NCBI RefSeq assembly: GCF_021228295.1
Contig: NZ_JAJQPD010000005.1
Span: 124,001-188,000, forward strand
Direction: 5' to 3'
DNA: 64,000 nucleotides
Source: Agromyces humatus
Lineage (GTDB): Bacteria; Actinomycetota; Actinomycetes; Actinomycetales; Microbacteriaceae
Shown: one piece after another, positions 33,832-42,960 of the stretch
Layout: each line of letters opens with the position of its first letter
How positions within the stretch are numbered: position 1 is the first letter of the stretch
Translations under genes and position numbers: made by a program
Notes under the pieces: model-generated
Database searches by the model: none
What the model was told of the DNA's origin: nothing
What the model saw: only the letters and a program-made list of their open reading frames with translations

Positions 33832-34716
33832 ATGGATCTTCGGCAGATGGAGTACCTCGTCACGCTCGCCGACGAACAGCAGTTCACGCGAGCGGCGGCC
33901 GTGTGCGGAGTGTCGCAGTCGGGACTCTCGGCGGCGATCCGCGGCCTCGAGGACGAGCTCGGCACGACCCTCTTCAACCGCACGACGCGTCGCGTCGAGC
34001 CGACGGATGCCGGACTGGCGCTGCTCCCCCACGCGCGCACGATGCTCGCGCAGGCCGCCGCGGCCCGCGACGCGGTGGTGCGTGCGACGCGTGAGCTCTC
34101 GGGGAGCCTGCGCGTCGGCGCCGAGCAGTGCCTCGGCAGCGTCGATGTCTCGGGTCTGCTCGAGCGGGTGCACAAGCGCTATCCGCTCGTGGACCTCGAC
34201 TTCACGCAGGCGGGCTCGCACGACCTCGTCGCCCGCGTGAACGACGGCACGCTCGACATCGCGTTCGTGGCGACCGGCGACCACCTCGCGAGGGTGAACC
34301 GGGTGGAGCTCGGGCGCCGGCCCATCGTGCTCCTCGTGCCGTCGTGGCATCCGCTGGCCACCGCCGATCACGCCGACTGGTCCGACCTGCGCGACCAGGA
34401 CTACGTCGACTTCCAGGAATCGTGGGCGGTGCGCTCGCTCAACGACGAGGCCTGCCTGGCGCACGGCGTCGCGCGGCGTGTGCGGTGCACGGTCAACGAC
34501 GTGCACACGCTGCTCGACCTCGTGCACCGCGGGCTCGGCGTCGCGATCGTGCCGCAGCACGTGGCCTCGAAACCGCAGGCCGCCGGACTCGTCACCGTGC
34601 CCCTGCCGGAGTCGGCGCCGCAGTGGGTGGTGTCGGCGATCACGGGCACGCCCTCCTCGGCGTCCGCGTCGCTGCTTCTCGACCTGCTCGACTCCGACCT
34701 CGCGCTGACCGCCTGA
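33832..34716 (+). CDS. LysR-family transcriptional regulator
   Basis: 294 residues. The winged HTH spans residues 1-60 (MDLRQMEYLVTLADEQQFTR then VSQSGLSAAIRGLEDELGTT), followed by the type-2 periplasmic-binding effector domain (SGSLRVGAEQCLGSV onward). GAAGGCGAG precedes ATG 33832. It is divergent from the two aldo/keto reductase genes with 100 bases between, the classic LysR arrangement, and should activate them in response to a small effector. Confidence 0.93.
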   Translation: MDLRQMEYLVTLADEQQFTRAAAVCGVSQSGLSAAIRGLEDELGTTLFNRTTRRVEPTDAGLALLPHARTMLAQAAAARDAVVRATRELSGSLRVGAEQCLGSVDVSGLLERVHKRYPLVDLDFTQAGSHDLVARVNDGTLDIAFVATGDHLARVNRVELGRRPIVLLVPSWHPLATADHADWSDLRDQDYVDFQESWAVRSLNDEACLAHGVARRVRCTVNDVHTLLDLVHRGLGVAIVPQHVASKPQAAGLVTVPLPESAPQWVVSAITGTPSSASASLLLDLLDSDLALTA

Positions 34717-34737
34717 GCCGCGGGCGGCGCTGCGACG

Positions 34738-34767
34738 GCCACGGCCACAGCCACAGCCACAGCCACA
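34738..34767. repeat. Five-unit GCCACA hexanucleotide repeat
   Basis: One GCCACG unit followed by four GCCACA units in the 75-base gap between the convergent lysR-type and ArsR-type genes. Non-coding. Confidence 0.85.
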
Positions 34768-34791
34768 GGATTCACCCGCTACTCATCGCCG

Positions 34792-35781
34792 TCAGAGCAC
34801 CGCTCCGACGATCGCCTCGCCGAGCGGCGTGCGCAGGTGGTGCACGCTGGAACCCTCGCGCGTGCTCGCCACGAGGCCCGCGTCACGCAGCACCGTGAGG
34901 TGATGCGAGGCGGTCGAGATCGCAAGGCCTGCATCGGCGGCCACCTGCGAGGTCGTGCGCGGCTCGTGCGCGGCGAGGAGGATGCCCGCGCGCGCGGGCC
35001 CGAGCAGCGCGCCGAGCGCCCGCTCGGCCTCTTCGGGGTCGCGCGCCCACGTCTCGGTGACCCCGAGCGCCGGGTAGAAGAGCGTCGGCTGCGCGGGGGG
35101 CTCGGTGAGCACGGCGCACCGCTGCCCGCCGAACACCGACGGCACGAGCACGAGGCCGCTCCCCCGGCAGTCGAGCACCTCGCTGTGCAGGCGCATGCCG
35201 ACGCGCACGGCGTCGCCGTTCCACGCGACCGTGGAATGCAGCGTCGTCACCATGCCCGCGAGGCCCTCGGTCGCCGCGCGCCGTGACCGCACGGCGATGT
35301 CGGCGCGCAGGATGCGCTCGAGCTGCACCCAGACCGGCGCGAGCAGTGCCGCCCACGCCTCGGTCCATGCATCGGCGATCAGCTCCCGCGCGCGCTCGGG
35401 TCGTTCACGCAACTGCGTGATCGCCGCCTGCCGAGCGCCCGTCGACCGCAGGATCATCTTCGCCAGGTCGGCCCGCATGAGGTCTGGCGGCACGGATCGC
35501 AGCCGATCGGCCTCGTCGTCGGGCGTCATGTCCCAGCTCGGCGTCGCGGTGAAGAAGTCGGGAAAGTACCCCTCGGCGCCGATGACGAGGGCGAGCAGGT
35601 CGAAGGCCTCGCGCGGCACCCGATCGCGCACGCCGCGCAGCCATCCCCACTGCAGCGGATGCTCGGCGGGGCGCTGCAGCACCCGCACCGCGTGGCACAG
35701 CTCGTGACCGGGAGACACTCCGAACCGGATCGCCGAGATGTCGTCGGGCGCGAGCCGGAAGTCGACGAAGTTTCGATCCAC
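34792..35781 (-). CDS. ArsR-type HTH regulator with N-terminal DUF5937-like domain
   Basis: 329 residues. The first about 240 residues form a sensor-like domain with HELCHAVRVLQRPAEHPLQW and YFPDFFTATP, typical of DUF5937 proteins. The C-terminal winged HTH has LGALLGPARAGILLAAHEP, TSQVAADAGLAISTASHHL and LRDAGLVASTREGSSVHHLR. Start GTG 35781 is set by TAGTGT six bases upstream (35793-35788). It is divergent from the cupin gene and may repress it. The ligand is unknown. Confidence 0.88.
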   Translation of the reverse strand: MDRNFVDFRLAPDDISAIRFGVSPGHELCHAVRVLQRPAEHPLQWGWLRGVRDRVPREAFDLLALVIGAEGYFPDFFTATPSWDMTPDDEADRLRSVPPDLMRADLAKMILRSTGARQAAITQLRERPERARELIADAWTEAWAALLAPVWVQLERILRADIAVRSRRAATEGLAGMVTTLHSTVAWNGDAVRVGMRLHSEVLDCRGSGLVLVPSVFGGQRCAVLTEPPAQPTLFYPALGVTETWARDPEEAERALGALLGPARAGILLAAHEPRTTSQVAADAGLAISTASHHLTVLRDAGLVASTREGSSVHHLRTPLGEAIVGAVL

Positions 35782-35793
35782 ATCGAAACACTA
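35782..35793 (-). promoter_or_regulatory. -10 hexamer of a probable leaderless promoter
   Basis: On the minus strand TAGTGT, then TTCGAT, then GTG 35781. The six-base spacing and absence of a ribosome binding site indicate a leaderless mRNA. Confidence 0.5.
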
Positions 35794-35879
35794 ACGGCAT
35801 CGGATGCCCCGGCGGGAGCCTGTCTGCAGGCACCGATCCCGACCGAACACCCAACACCGACCGGAACGAGGTATCCCCG

Positions 35880-36296
35880 ATGAACGCCGCCGAGATCACG
35901 ATGACCCCGACGATGACCCCGCCCGATGAGCCCCAGCTGGTCACCGCCGCGTCGCTCGTCATCGGCACCGGCCGCACCCGCCGCTTCGTGGGCCGCGAGC
36001 ACGGCGCCGGCATCTCGTACTTCTACGTCGACAACGAGCCCGGCCAGGGCCCCGACCTGCACTGGCATCCGTACACCGAGACCTGGTTCGTGATCGAGGG
36101 GACCGCGCGCATCACGATCGGCGACCGGCAGCTCATCGCGACCGTCGGCGACACCGCGACCGTGCCGACGGGCGTGTGGCACGGTTTCAAGAACGCCGGC
36201 GACGGGCGCCTCCGGATCCTCTGCATCCACGCGTCCGACGTCATCATCCAGACCTGGGCCGACGAGCCGAACGCGGCAGGCGCGACTACACGGTGA
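35880..36296 (+). CDS. Cupin-domain protein
   Basis: 138 residues. The cupin metal-binding motif 1 is LHWHPYTETWFVIEGTARI (two His and a Glu) and motif 2 is PTGVWHGFKNAG. Such small single cupins are dioxygenases, isomerases or binding proteins; the role is unknown. AACGAGG precedes ATG 35880. It is divergent from the ArsR/DUF5937 regulator and its 3' end overlaps the convergent 82-aa membrane protein gene by 11 bases. Confidence 0.9.
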   Translation: MNAAEITMTPTMTPPDEPQLVTAASLVIGTGRTRRFVGREHGAGISYFYVDNEPGQGPDLHWHPYTETWFVIEGTARITIGDRQLIATVGDTATVPTGVWHGFKNAGDGRLRILCIHASDVIIQTWADEPNAAGATTR

Positions 36297-36534
36297 TGTA
36301 GTGCGGGCGCGGCACAGCGCTGAGCGCTGCGGCCCCGGCGATGGCGATCGCCACCGCGATGAGCCCGACCGTCACGGCCGGCGGCACCCACCCCGCCAGC
36401 GCGAATCCCTCGATGACCGCCGGATTGCTGACGAGCACCACGCCGATGCCGCACTCGATCACCGCCACGAGCGCCGCGACCACCCCGACGACAAACCAAC
36501 GATCGACGGCCCGTTGCGAACGAGTCGAGCTCAT
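36286..36534 (-). CDS. Small two-helix membrane protein (82 aa)
   Basis: Two hydrophobic helices, WFVVGVVAALVAVIECGIGV and WVPPAVTVGLIAVAIAIAG, joined by a short loop, with basic residues at the N-terminus. GAGGGGGGATCAC precedes ATG 36534, a strong ribosome binding site. No family is recognised. Its last 11 bases overlap the cupin gene tail-to-tail. Confidence 0.7.
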   Translation of the reverse strand: MSSTRSQRAVDRWFVVGVVAALVAVIECGIGVVLVSNPAVIEGFALAGWVPPAVTVGLIAVAIAIAGAAALSAVPRPHYITV

Positions 36535-36686
36535 GTGATCCCCCCTCAAAGATCCCCTTCACCAAGAGAGACGCGCCCCACTCCCGATGATGACGCGGAA
36601 CGCCGAAAGAATCGGTGACCGCCGCGCGACTCCGGCACTGATGCTGACGTGGCATCAGTGCCGGATCGGCCTGCCCTCGTACCGGC

Positions 36687-37133
36687 TCAGTCGAGCTCCT
36701 CGAACAGCGTCAGCTGCAACCCTGCCGGCCCGTTGAGCCGCGAGTTCACCGACCGCCACGGCGTCTGCCGCGGCTCGGCGACGAGTTCGGCACCGCCCTC
36801 GACGGCGTCTGCGGTCGAGGCCGGGGCATCCGTCACCTCGAGCGCGACCCGCAGCGTCGCACTGGGCTGCCCCTCGGCCTCGACGCGGTCGATGTAGCGC
36901 ACCTGCGCGGCGTTCGACAGTTCGAGCGTCGCGCGACCCGCGCCGAGGATCACGACGCGCGCGTCGTCTTCGCCCTCGTAGGCCTCCTGCTGCGGCATTC
37001 CGAGCACGTCGCGATAGAACGCGAGCGCCGCCTCGAAGTCTTCGCCCTCGGGCACCGAAACGACGAGCCGGAGCTGTTTCACGCGCCCGTGGGGATGGGC
37101 CGGAATCGAAGAATCAGCGGATGTCTCGTGCAT
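36687..37133 (-). CDS. VOC (glyoxalase-like) family protein
   Basis: 148 residues. One VOC module pair is visible: LRLVVSVPEGEDFEAALAFY then RDVLGMPQQEAYE and a second half ending SVNSRLNGPAGLQLTLFEEL. The pattern fits the single-domain glyoxalase/dioxygenase/fosfomycin-resistance-like superfamily that works as a dimer; the canonical metal His is not clear, so enzymatic activity is uncertain. CGGAGG precedes ATG 37133. It is divergent from a small membrane protein gene with palindromes CTCCGATTCGGAG (37141-37153) and GCGCCGCGCGGCGC (37160-37173) between. Confidence 0.85.
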   Translation of the reverse strand: MHETSADSSIPAHPHGRVKQLRLVVSVPEGEDFEAALAFYRDVLGMPQQEAYEGEDDARVVILGAGRATLELSNAAQVRYIDRVEAEGQPSATLRVALEVTDAPASTADAVEGGAELVAEPRQTPWRSVNSRLNGPAGLQLTLFEELD

Positions 37134-37231
37134 GATGCACCTCCGATTCGGAGACTATCGCGCCGCGCGGCGCAGCGGGAATCGGTAGTGGCACGGATGC
37201 GGTGCCGATCATGCGGAGGTACTTTCGCGCC

Positions 37232-37735
37232 ATGACCCAGACCCAGAGCCTCCGACTGCCGCGCACCCACGCGCCGCAGGTGCAGCGCGCACGCGCGCAG
37301 CACATGGAGCGCGCGCTGGCGGAGCACACCGTCGGGCGAACGGACGCACGCCGCGCGCCCCGGCACTCGACCGCGTCGGTCGAGCTGGCGCTCTGGTCGG
37401 TCTTCACCGCGGCCACGCCGTTCGCGATCGGGATCGGCATGCTCGGCTCGCTGCTGCGCGCTGAGGCCGGACACGGCTTCGGGGGCTACGACGTGCTCTT
37501 CTACGCGGGCCTCGCCGCCGGCATCGCTGCGGGGCTCTTCGCCCTGGCGCTCGGCGCCTGGCCGTGGGCCGCCTCGCTCGTGGCATCCCCGGCGCTCATC
37601 GTCGCCATCGGGTCGGTCTTCGACGGCGACTGGGTGCTCATGGCCCTGGTCGCGAGCCCGATCCTCGTGTTCGCCGGCATTCTGGGCGTGCTCGTCACCG
37701 CCCGCAGGGCGACAGATCGCACCTGGGAGCTGTGA
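37232..37735 (+). CDS. Membrane protein of unknown function (167 aa)
   Basis: A basic cytoplasmic N-terminus of about 50 residues is followed by four hydrophobic segments (WSVFTAATPFAIGIGMLGSL, VLFYAGLAAGIAAGLFALAL, WPWAASLVASPALIVAIGSV, and WVLMALVASPILVFAGILGV). No family is recognised. GGAGGT at 37215-37220 supports ATG 37232, though with a longish 11-base spacing. It is 42 bases upstream of the esterase gene and may be co-transcribed with it. Confidence 0.75.
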   Translation: MTQTQSLRLPRTHAPQVQRARAQHMERALAEHTVGRTDARRAPRHSTASVELALWSVFTAATPFAIGIGMLGSLLRAEAGHGFGGYDVLFYAGLAAGIAAGLFALALGAWPWAASLVASPALIVAIGSVFDGDWVLMALVASPILVFAGILGVLVTARRATDRTWEL

Positions 37736-37777
37736 GCCGTCTCCGCATCCGCCGCGGCGAGGTGCAGAATCGGTGAG

Positions 37778-39136
37778 GTGACCGATCTCACCGAACGCCA
37801 GCCCGATCTCGTCCGCGTCGAGACGCCATGGGGCGGGTTCCCGGCCGTCGAGGTCGACGGAGTCGTCCGGCTCCGCAACATCCGCTATGCCCGCGCCGAT
37901 CGGTTCGCACCGCCGCAGCCCGTCGGTCCCGATCCCGACGAGTCGGCCGACCTGCAGTTCACGACCATCGCCTGCCCGCAGCCGCCGAGCGCGAGTGCAG
38001 CGGTGCTCGGCGACCCGCTGGTCGGCGCCCGATTCGACGAGGACTGCCTGCGCCTCACGATCACCCGCCCGGCCGAGATCGACGGCCCCCTGCCGGTGCT
38101 GGTCTGCATCCACGGTGGCGCGTACGTCTCGAACGCGGGCGACCTGCCCGGCTTCGACCCGTCGACGCTCGTGCGCGAGCACGGCCTGATCGTCGTCTCG
38201 GTGACCTATCGGCTCGGCCTGCTCGGCTTCATCGGCGACGACGCGCGGCAGCGGCACTCGGCGAACCTCGGACTGCTCGACGTCATCGAGGCGCTGCGCT
38301 GGGTGCGCGACCACATCGCGGGGTTCGGCGGCGATCCCGACGCGGTGACGGTCAGCGGCCACTCCTCGGGCGGCGATGCGATCGCGCACGTGCTCGTCGC
38401 CGAGGGCACCGAAGGGCTCGTCAGGCGAGCCATCATCCAGAGCGCGCCGTTCGGCATTCGTGCACGGCGCGATGCGATGCACGCGAAGATGCGTGAGGCG
38501 ATCGGCGAACTGCGATCGGATGTCCCGTACGACGACCTGTTCGCAGCCCAGGCCCGTGCGAAGCAGGCCGGTTCGGCGTTCGGGTTGCGGTCGGGGATGT
38601 CGTTCTGCACCGAATACGGCCGCGCGCCACTGCCCGCCGAGGCCGACGTCGACGCGACCTGGCGCCGGCGCGCAACAGGCCTCGAGGTGCTCGTGACCTG
38701 GACGACCGACGAGACGATGTTCTACCTGAACCAGGTGCCTCGAGCGCAGGCCGTGTTCCGCACGCCCGTGATCGGGCCGATCGCCCGTCGCCTGGCGGTG
38801 GCGGTCTCGAGCAGCGCGGTGTACGCACGCGGCGGCAAGAGGTTCGGCAGGCTGCTCGCCCGCTCGGGTGCGACGGTGTACGAGGGCGTGTTCAGCGGGC
38901 GCCCCGTCGGAGGCACGCTCGGCGCCTCGCACGCGATGGAGACGCCACTGCTGTTTCCCAACGAGGCCGTCTGGGCGCGCGCGGCGCTCGTCGCGCCCGA
39001 CGGCGCCCGGTCGCTGATCGCTGCGGGAGTGGGCATGCGTGCGGCGTTCGCGGCGTTCGTGCGCACTGGGCGCGTAGCGTCGAGGGTCGAACTCGGACCA
39101 GGCTGGCTCGGGGGCATGCGCGTTCGTCGGCGGTGA
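37778..39136 (+). CDS. Carboxylesterase family (type-B) alpha/beta hydrolase
   Basis: 452 residues, slightly short for type-B esterases. It has the N-terminal GxxxG-like strand pair, FDEDCLRLTITRP (the EDCL motif), oxyanion loop CIHGGAYVSNAG, GLIVVSVTYRLGLLGF and the nucleophile Ser in VSGHSSGGDAIAHVL. A clear C-terminal catalytic His is in the GTLGASHAMETPLLF region. It hydrolyses carboxylic esters; the substrate is unknown. GTG 37778 is the start. No signal peptide, so cytoplasmic. Confidence 0.9.
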   Translation: MTDLTERQPDLVRVETPWGGFPAVEVDGVVRLRNIRYARADRFAPPQPVGPDPDESADLQFTTIACPQPPSASAAVLGDPLVGARFDEDCLRLTITRPAEIDGPLPVLVCIHGGAYVSNAGDLPGFDPSTLVREHGLIVVSVTYRLGLLGFIGDDARQRHSANLGLLDVIEALRWVRDHIAGFGGDPDAVTVSGHSSGGDAIAHVLVAEGTEGLVRRAIIQSAPFGIRARRDAMHAKMREAIGELRSDVPYDDLFAAQARAKQAGSAFGLRSGMSFCTEYGRAPLPAEADVDATWRRRATGLEVLVTWTTDETMFYLNQVPRAQAVFRTPVIGPIARRLAVAVSSSAVYARGGKRFGRLLARSGATVYEGVFSGRPVGGTLGASHAMETPLLFPNEAVWARAALVAPDGARSLIAAGVGMRAAFAAFVRTGRVASRVELGPGWLGGMRVRRR

Positions 39137-39193
39137 CCCGCGCAGACGGCGGTGACCGCGCAGACGGCGCTGCAGTGCGTGCCGGAGGCCGCT

Positions 39194-40099
39194 TCAGCCG
39201 AGTGAGGCGAGCCGCGCGATGCGGGCGCGGGCGTTGCGCTCACTCGGCGACACCGGCCCGAGTACGAGCACGCCCACGGCGAGCGCGATCCTGGTGAGCG
39301 TGATGGCCGGCCAGCGCGGTCGGCGCAGCCCGAGGAGCCTGCGGTACTCGGGCGCGAGCGACGCGACGGCCCCGCCGAACAGGATCGGATAGGCGAGGCC
39401 CGTGAGTCCGGGCAGCCCCGGCCGTCGCACGAACCGCACGGCCTCGACCACGCGCTCGTCGACCTTCGCCTCGCGCAGGAACTCCGACATCTCGGCGTGC
39501 AGGGCCGCGACCGTGGTGGGCGGGTCGGTCACGCCCATGAGCCGGCCGGCCTGCGCCCACTCGCGCACGTAGGCGTCACCGCCACCGGGGATCGACCTGC
39601 CCCACGTCTCATGTGCACCGAGGAAGGCCTCGGTGAACGCGTCGTGCACCCAGCGCAGCAGTTGCTCGTCGTTCGCGGAGTACCGGCGTTCGATGCCCGC
39701 CGCGTCGGTGTACGTGCCGGTGACACGCTCGTGCAGGCGACTCACGAAGGCCGAGGCCGCGGTGGCGCTGCGCCGGTCGCCGAACGTCGTCGTCGCGACC
39801 CAGCGCACGGTGCCGTCGAGTCGCCCGAGCGGGTCTTCGTTGTAGCGCGACCAGTCGTGCACGCCCGCCATGGCCCCCGGGTGCAACGTCTGCAAGAGCA
39901 GCGCGCGAATGCCGGCCACGAGCGTCGGCAGCGCACCGTTCACGGCCCACACCGCACTGCCGGGCCCGAAGAACCCGGCGTCGTCGCCATCGGCGAGCGC
40001 GCGCGTCCATGCCGGCAACTGCTGCTGCGAACGGGCGGCGCGGCCGCGCACGCGCCACCGGACCCCTCGGGCTGGCGTGTCGGCGGTGGCGGCGGCCAT
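39194..40099 (-). CDS. MpaB-like oxygenase (DUF2236)
   Basis: 301 residues. GPGSAVWAVNGALPTLVAGI, LLLQTLHPGAMAGVHDWSRY and the RWVHDAFTEAFLGAHETWG stretch are typical of the DUF2236/oxygenase MpaB family, related to latex-clearing protein, in which conserved His residues (here in LHPGAM, VHD and AHET) bind haem b. Function in bacteria is largely unknown. A -10 hexamer TAGGCT six bases upstream suggests a leaderless mRNA. It is convergent with the esterase gene. Confidence 0.88.
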   Translation of the reverse strand: MAAATADTPARGVRWRVRGRAARSQQQLPAWTRALADGDDAGFFGPGSAVWAVNGALPTLVAGIRALLLQTLHPGAMAGVHDWSRYNEDPLGRLDGTVRWVATTTFGDRRSATAASAFVSRLHERVTGTYTDAAGIERRYSANDEQLLRWVHDAFTEAFLGAHETWGRSIPGGGDAYVREWAQAGRLMGVTDPPTTVAALHAEMSEFLREAKVDERVVEAVRFVRRPGLPGLTGLAYPILFGGAVASLAPEYRRLLGLRRPRWPAITLTRIALAVGVLVLGPVSPSERNARARIARLASLG

Positions 40100-40111
40100 G
40101 CCACCAGCCTA
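40100..40111 (-). promoter_or_regulatory. -10 hexamer of a probable leaderless promoter
   Basis: On the minus strand TAGGCT (40111-40106), then GGTGGC, then ATG 40099. No ribosome binding site at a normal distance. Confidence 0.5.
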
Positions 40112-40278
40112 GGGAATTTCGCGCTGATTGCGGGCGGGTGCGCCGCTTGTGTTTCTCGCGACCCACGGTCTTCCGCAAACGCAGGAAGAACCGCTCGGTC
40201 GCCGGCATGTCGCCACGCCCGACACGCCGGCAGGGCTCCGGAGGTTCCTGTTCAGGCCGACCTTGCCCGCGGCAGCAC

Positions 40279-42255
40279 TCAGGGCTGCTCGGGCGTTCCG
40301 ATGAGCGGCGCCCTCACCGGCGCGGCCATGCCGAGGTAGACGACGAGCCCGTCGCCGAACGGGTCGGTCTGCACGGGGACGGCGATCCAGTTGTTGGCGA
40401 GCCACACGTTGCCCGACGGGTCGACCTGCACACCCGTGTTCCGCTGCAGCCCGTCGAACGAGTAGCCGTCGTCGGCCGGAGAGATCGGGTCCCCGACCTC
40501 GCCGCTCGGGCAGGTGCTCTCGCGTGCACCGCAGAGGTGCGAGAGCCGCTCGCCCGCGAAATTCGCGACCCACAGATTGTCGTCGCCGTCGACCGCGATG
40601 CCCCACGGCACCGTCATGCCGGCGCCGCCGAAGCTCGCGACCGCCCCGTCGGGGCCGACTCGGGCCACGGTGCCGTGCAACAGCGGATGGAGTTCGGGCG
40701 CCGGCGCCTCGAGGGTCTCCTCGGTACTGCACGGGATGTCGATGACGCCCGAGTTCGAGACCCACACGTTGCCGAGGCTGTCACTCGCGGCGCCCAGCGG
40801 CTTGTCGATCGTCGGATATGCCCCGAACGGCGAGCCCGGCAGCGGGGTGCCGTCGGGGTCGAAGCCGTAGACCTGATCGCCCGCGTTGGCGGTGACGAGG
40901 ATGTTGCCGTCGGTGTTCTGCGCGACGTCGAACGCCTTCGGGATCTCGGTGTCGAGCGTCTCGGCGAGGGAGTGGTCGCCGCCCGGGTACACGACCGCCG
41001 AATCGGTGCCGCAATTGGCGATCCAGAGGTTGCCGTCGACGTCGGACTTGATGCCCTGGGGCCAGCTCAGCGGCCCGTCGAGGTAGCCGTCATCACCCGA
41101 GATCGGCTGCCCGCCTGCCGTGAACTCCGAGACGCTGTTCGAGGTCGGCGCCACCGGGCACTCCGAGCCGGTGAATCCGAAGTTGCTCACCCACACATGG
41201 TCGCGCGTGTCGATCGCGATGCCGAACCCGGCGCCGTTCAGGCCACCGCCCCGGAACACCTGCATCGGCTGCCCATGCGAGTACGGGTCGAGCCGGAACA
41301 GGTCGAGCCCCGGGCAGACCTTCTTCGGCTGCGGCGAGAACGTGGCGTTGTCGTTGGCCCAAACCAGTCCCTGCGCGTCGAAGGCGACGTTGCCAGGCCC
41401 GTTGAACTGGTGCCCGTTGCCGTAGAACCGCAGGGCGATGACCCACGCCGACGGTGCCGAGGCGCGCACCGGCGTGAAGCGCGGCTCGGCAGGCACCTGC
41501 GCGAAGACGCCCGGCGCATCGCCCGACGGGTTCGTCGGCAACAGCGTCATCGCCTGCCACGTCGTCCCGGGTCGCGTGCCCCATGCATCGGTCGCCGCGT
41601 CGAGGAACGCGTCGCAGTCGTTGGAGCCGTCGACGCACCCGGCGATGATGCTCGCGAGCGAGTTGAACGTCGACAGCGTCTCGGTCGCCGTCCCGTTCGG
41701 CGGCTGCAGCAGGAACTTCGCCGGCTCTCCCCTCGCCACGTCGACGAGGTTCCGGGGCATCCGCGCCGCGTTCTCGAGACCCGGTGACGGCCCGCCGACG
41801 ACGCCGGCGACCGCGAACTGGGCCAGCGAGTACCCGGCTGCGACCGTGGTCATCTCGTCGATCGTGATCTTGCCCTTGCGCAGGTCGGCGAGCGAAGCCG
41901 CGAGCTCGACCGAGTCGGGCACGGGTTGTCCGTTGACCGCGCCGCCTCGCGCGGTCGCGTAGAGCACGTCGGCGGCGTCGACCGACTGCGGAACGCGCAC
42001 CGTGAACCGCCCGCGCGCATCGGTCGTCTCGGTCGCCAGTCGGGTCGCGCTGCCGGGTGCGGCGCCCGCGGCGAAGAGCCGCACCGTGGCGCCCCGCACG
42101 GCCGAGCCGTCGGCGATCACCGTGCCCGTGAAGCGCGGGCCGGTCTCAGACGCCGTCGCCGTCGCGGTGGCGTTCGCGTTCGCGGTCGCCGTCAGCGCCG
42201 CAGCGACCGCCGCGGTCGTGAGCATGAGTGCGAGCCTGTTCGGTTGCCTCGACAT
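40279..42255 (-). CDS. Secreted beta-propeller protein (NHL/Vgb-like repeats)
   Basis: 658 residues. The N-terminus (LALMLTTAAVAAALTATANA) is a Sec signal followed by an Ala/Thr/Asn-rich linker. A carboxypeptidase-regulatory-like sandwich (FTGTVIADGSAVRGATVRLF, about 42-110) comes next. The C-terminal half has at least six blades marked by LVWANDNAT, HVWVSNFG, NLWIANCG, NVWVSNSG, NLWVANFA and NVWLANNW, as in NHL or virginiamycin B lyase-like propellers. Paired cysteines suggest extracytoplasmic disulphides. No C-terminal anchor is visible. AGGAGGGGAA precedes ATG 42255. It may bind or modify extracellular ligands; no enzyme activity is assigned. Confidence 0.82.
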   Translation of the reverse strand: MSRQPNRLALMLTTAAVAAALTATANANATATATASETGPRFTGTVIADGSAVRGATVRLFAAGAAPGSATRLATETTDARGRFTVRVPQSVDAADVLYATARGGAVNGQPVPDSVELAASLADLRKGKITIDEMTTVAAGYSLAQFAVAGVVGGPSPGLENAARMPRNLVDVARGEPAKFLLQPPNGTATETLSTFNSLASIIAGCVDGSNDCDAFLDAATDAWGTRPGTTWQAMTLLPTNPSGDAPGVFAQVPAEPRFTPVRASAPSAWVIALRFYGNGHQFNGPGNVAFDAQGLVWANDNATFSPQPKKVCPGLDLFRLDPYSHGQPMQVFRGGGLNGAGFGIAIDTRDHVWVSNFGFTGSECPVAPTSNSVSEFTAGGQPISGDDGYLDGPLSWPQGIKSDVDGNLWIANCGTDSAVVYPGGDHSLAETLDTEIPKAFDVAQNTDGNILVTANAGDQVYGFDPDGTPLPGSPFGAYPTIDKPLGAASDSLGNVWVSNSGVIDIPCSTEETLEAPAPELHPLLHGTVARVGPDGAVASFGGAGMTVPWGIAVDGDDNLWVANFAGERLSHLCGARESTCPSGEVGDPISPADDGYSFDGLQRNTGVQVDPSGNVWLANNWIAVPVQTDPFGDGLVVYLGMAAPVRAPLIGTPEQP

Positions 42256-42364
42256 GGCGAGTTCCCCTCCTCGGCGGCCCGAGGCGGCCGGGCCGACAAC
42301 GGTCCGAAGGGTACGCCCATCGCGGCCGCGCGATCAGCCCCAAAACGGGTGAGGATGCCTCAAC

Positions 42365-42946
42365 TCACGTCTCGCGGCCGCCGCGCACATGCATCCGCTC
42401 ACCCTGGGTGCTCAGCAGGTTGATGATCTCGGCCGGCTCGAGCGACGCGCTCGCGCTGCCGTGGGGAATCCGGGTGTCGAACTCAGCGGCCTCACCCGGC
42501 TCGAGCACGATCTCATCGTCGCCGAGCGCGAGGCGCACCCGGCCGCTGAGCACGTAGATCCAGTCGTAGCCCTCGTGCGCTCCCTGCTCGATCGGTTGTG
42601 CAGGCGGGTACCCGGGCAGCACCATCTTGTAGGCACGCACGTCGGGGTTGCTGCGGGTCAGCGGGATGATCGCCCTCCCCTCGCGATAGATCGGCTTCGG
42701 CTGAACGCGTGGGTCGGCGATCTGCGGCGCACCGACGAGGTCGTCGAGGCTCGCCCGGTACACCGACGCGAGGCGGATCAGCAGGTCGAGCGTCGGACGC
42801 CGTCCACCCGATTCCAGCCGCGAGAGGGTGCTCACCGAGATGCCGGTCTGCTGCGAGAGTTCGGCGAGGGTGAGCCCGCGTCGTGCGCGCAGCGCGCGCA
42901 GCCTCGGAGCGACGGCGTCGAGCACCCCGTCGAGTTCGTCTGACAT
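42365..42946 (-). CDS. XRE-family HTH regulator with C-terminal cupin domain
   Basis: 193 residues. The XRE HTH is at about residues 15-70 (LRARRGLTLAELSQQTGISV then STLSRLESGGRRPTLDLLIR) and a cupin sensor at about 110-185 (EGYDWIYVLSGRVRLALGDD, then EPGEAAEFDTRIPHGSASAS). AAAGGAG precedes ATG 42946. Divergent from the flavin oxidoreductase, with two TTGCYG-N3-CGGCAR dyads in the gap, so it almost certainly controls that gene and itself. Confidence 0.93.
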   Translation of the reverse strand: MSDELDGVLDAVAPRLRALRARRGLTLAELSQQTGISVSTLSRLESGGRRPTLDLLIRLASVYRASLDDLVGAPQIADPRVQPKPIYREGRAIIPLTRSNPDVRAYKMVLPGYPPAQPIEQGAHEGYDWIYVLSGRVRLALGDDEIVLEPGEAAEFDTRIPHGSASASLEPAEIINLLSTQGERMHVRGGRET

Positions 42947-42960
42947 GAGCGCACGCTCCT

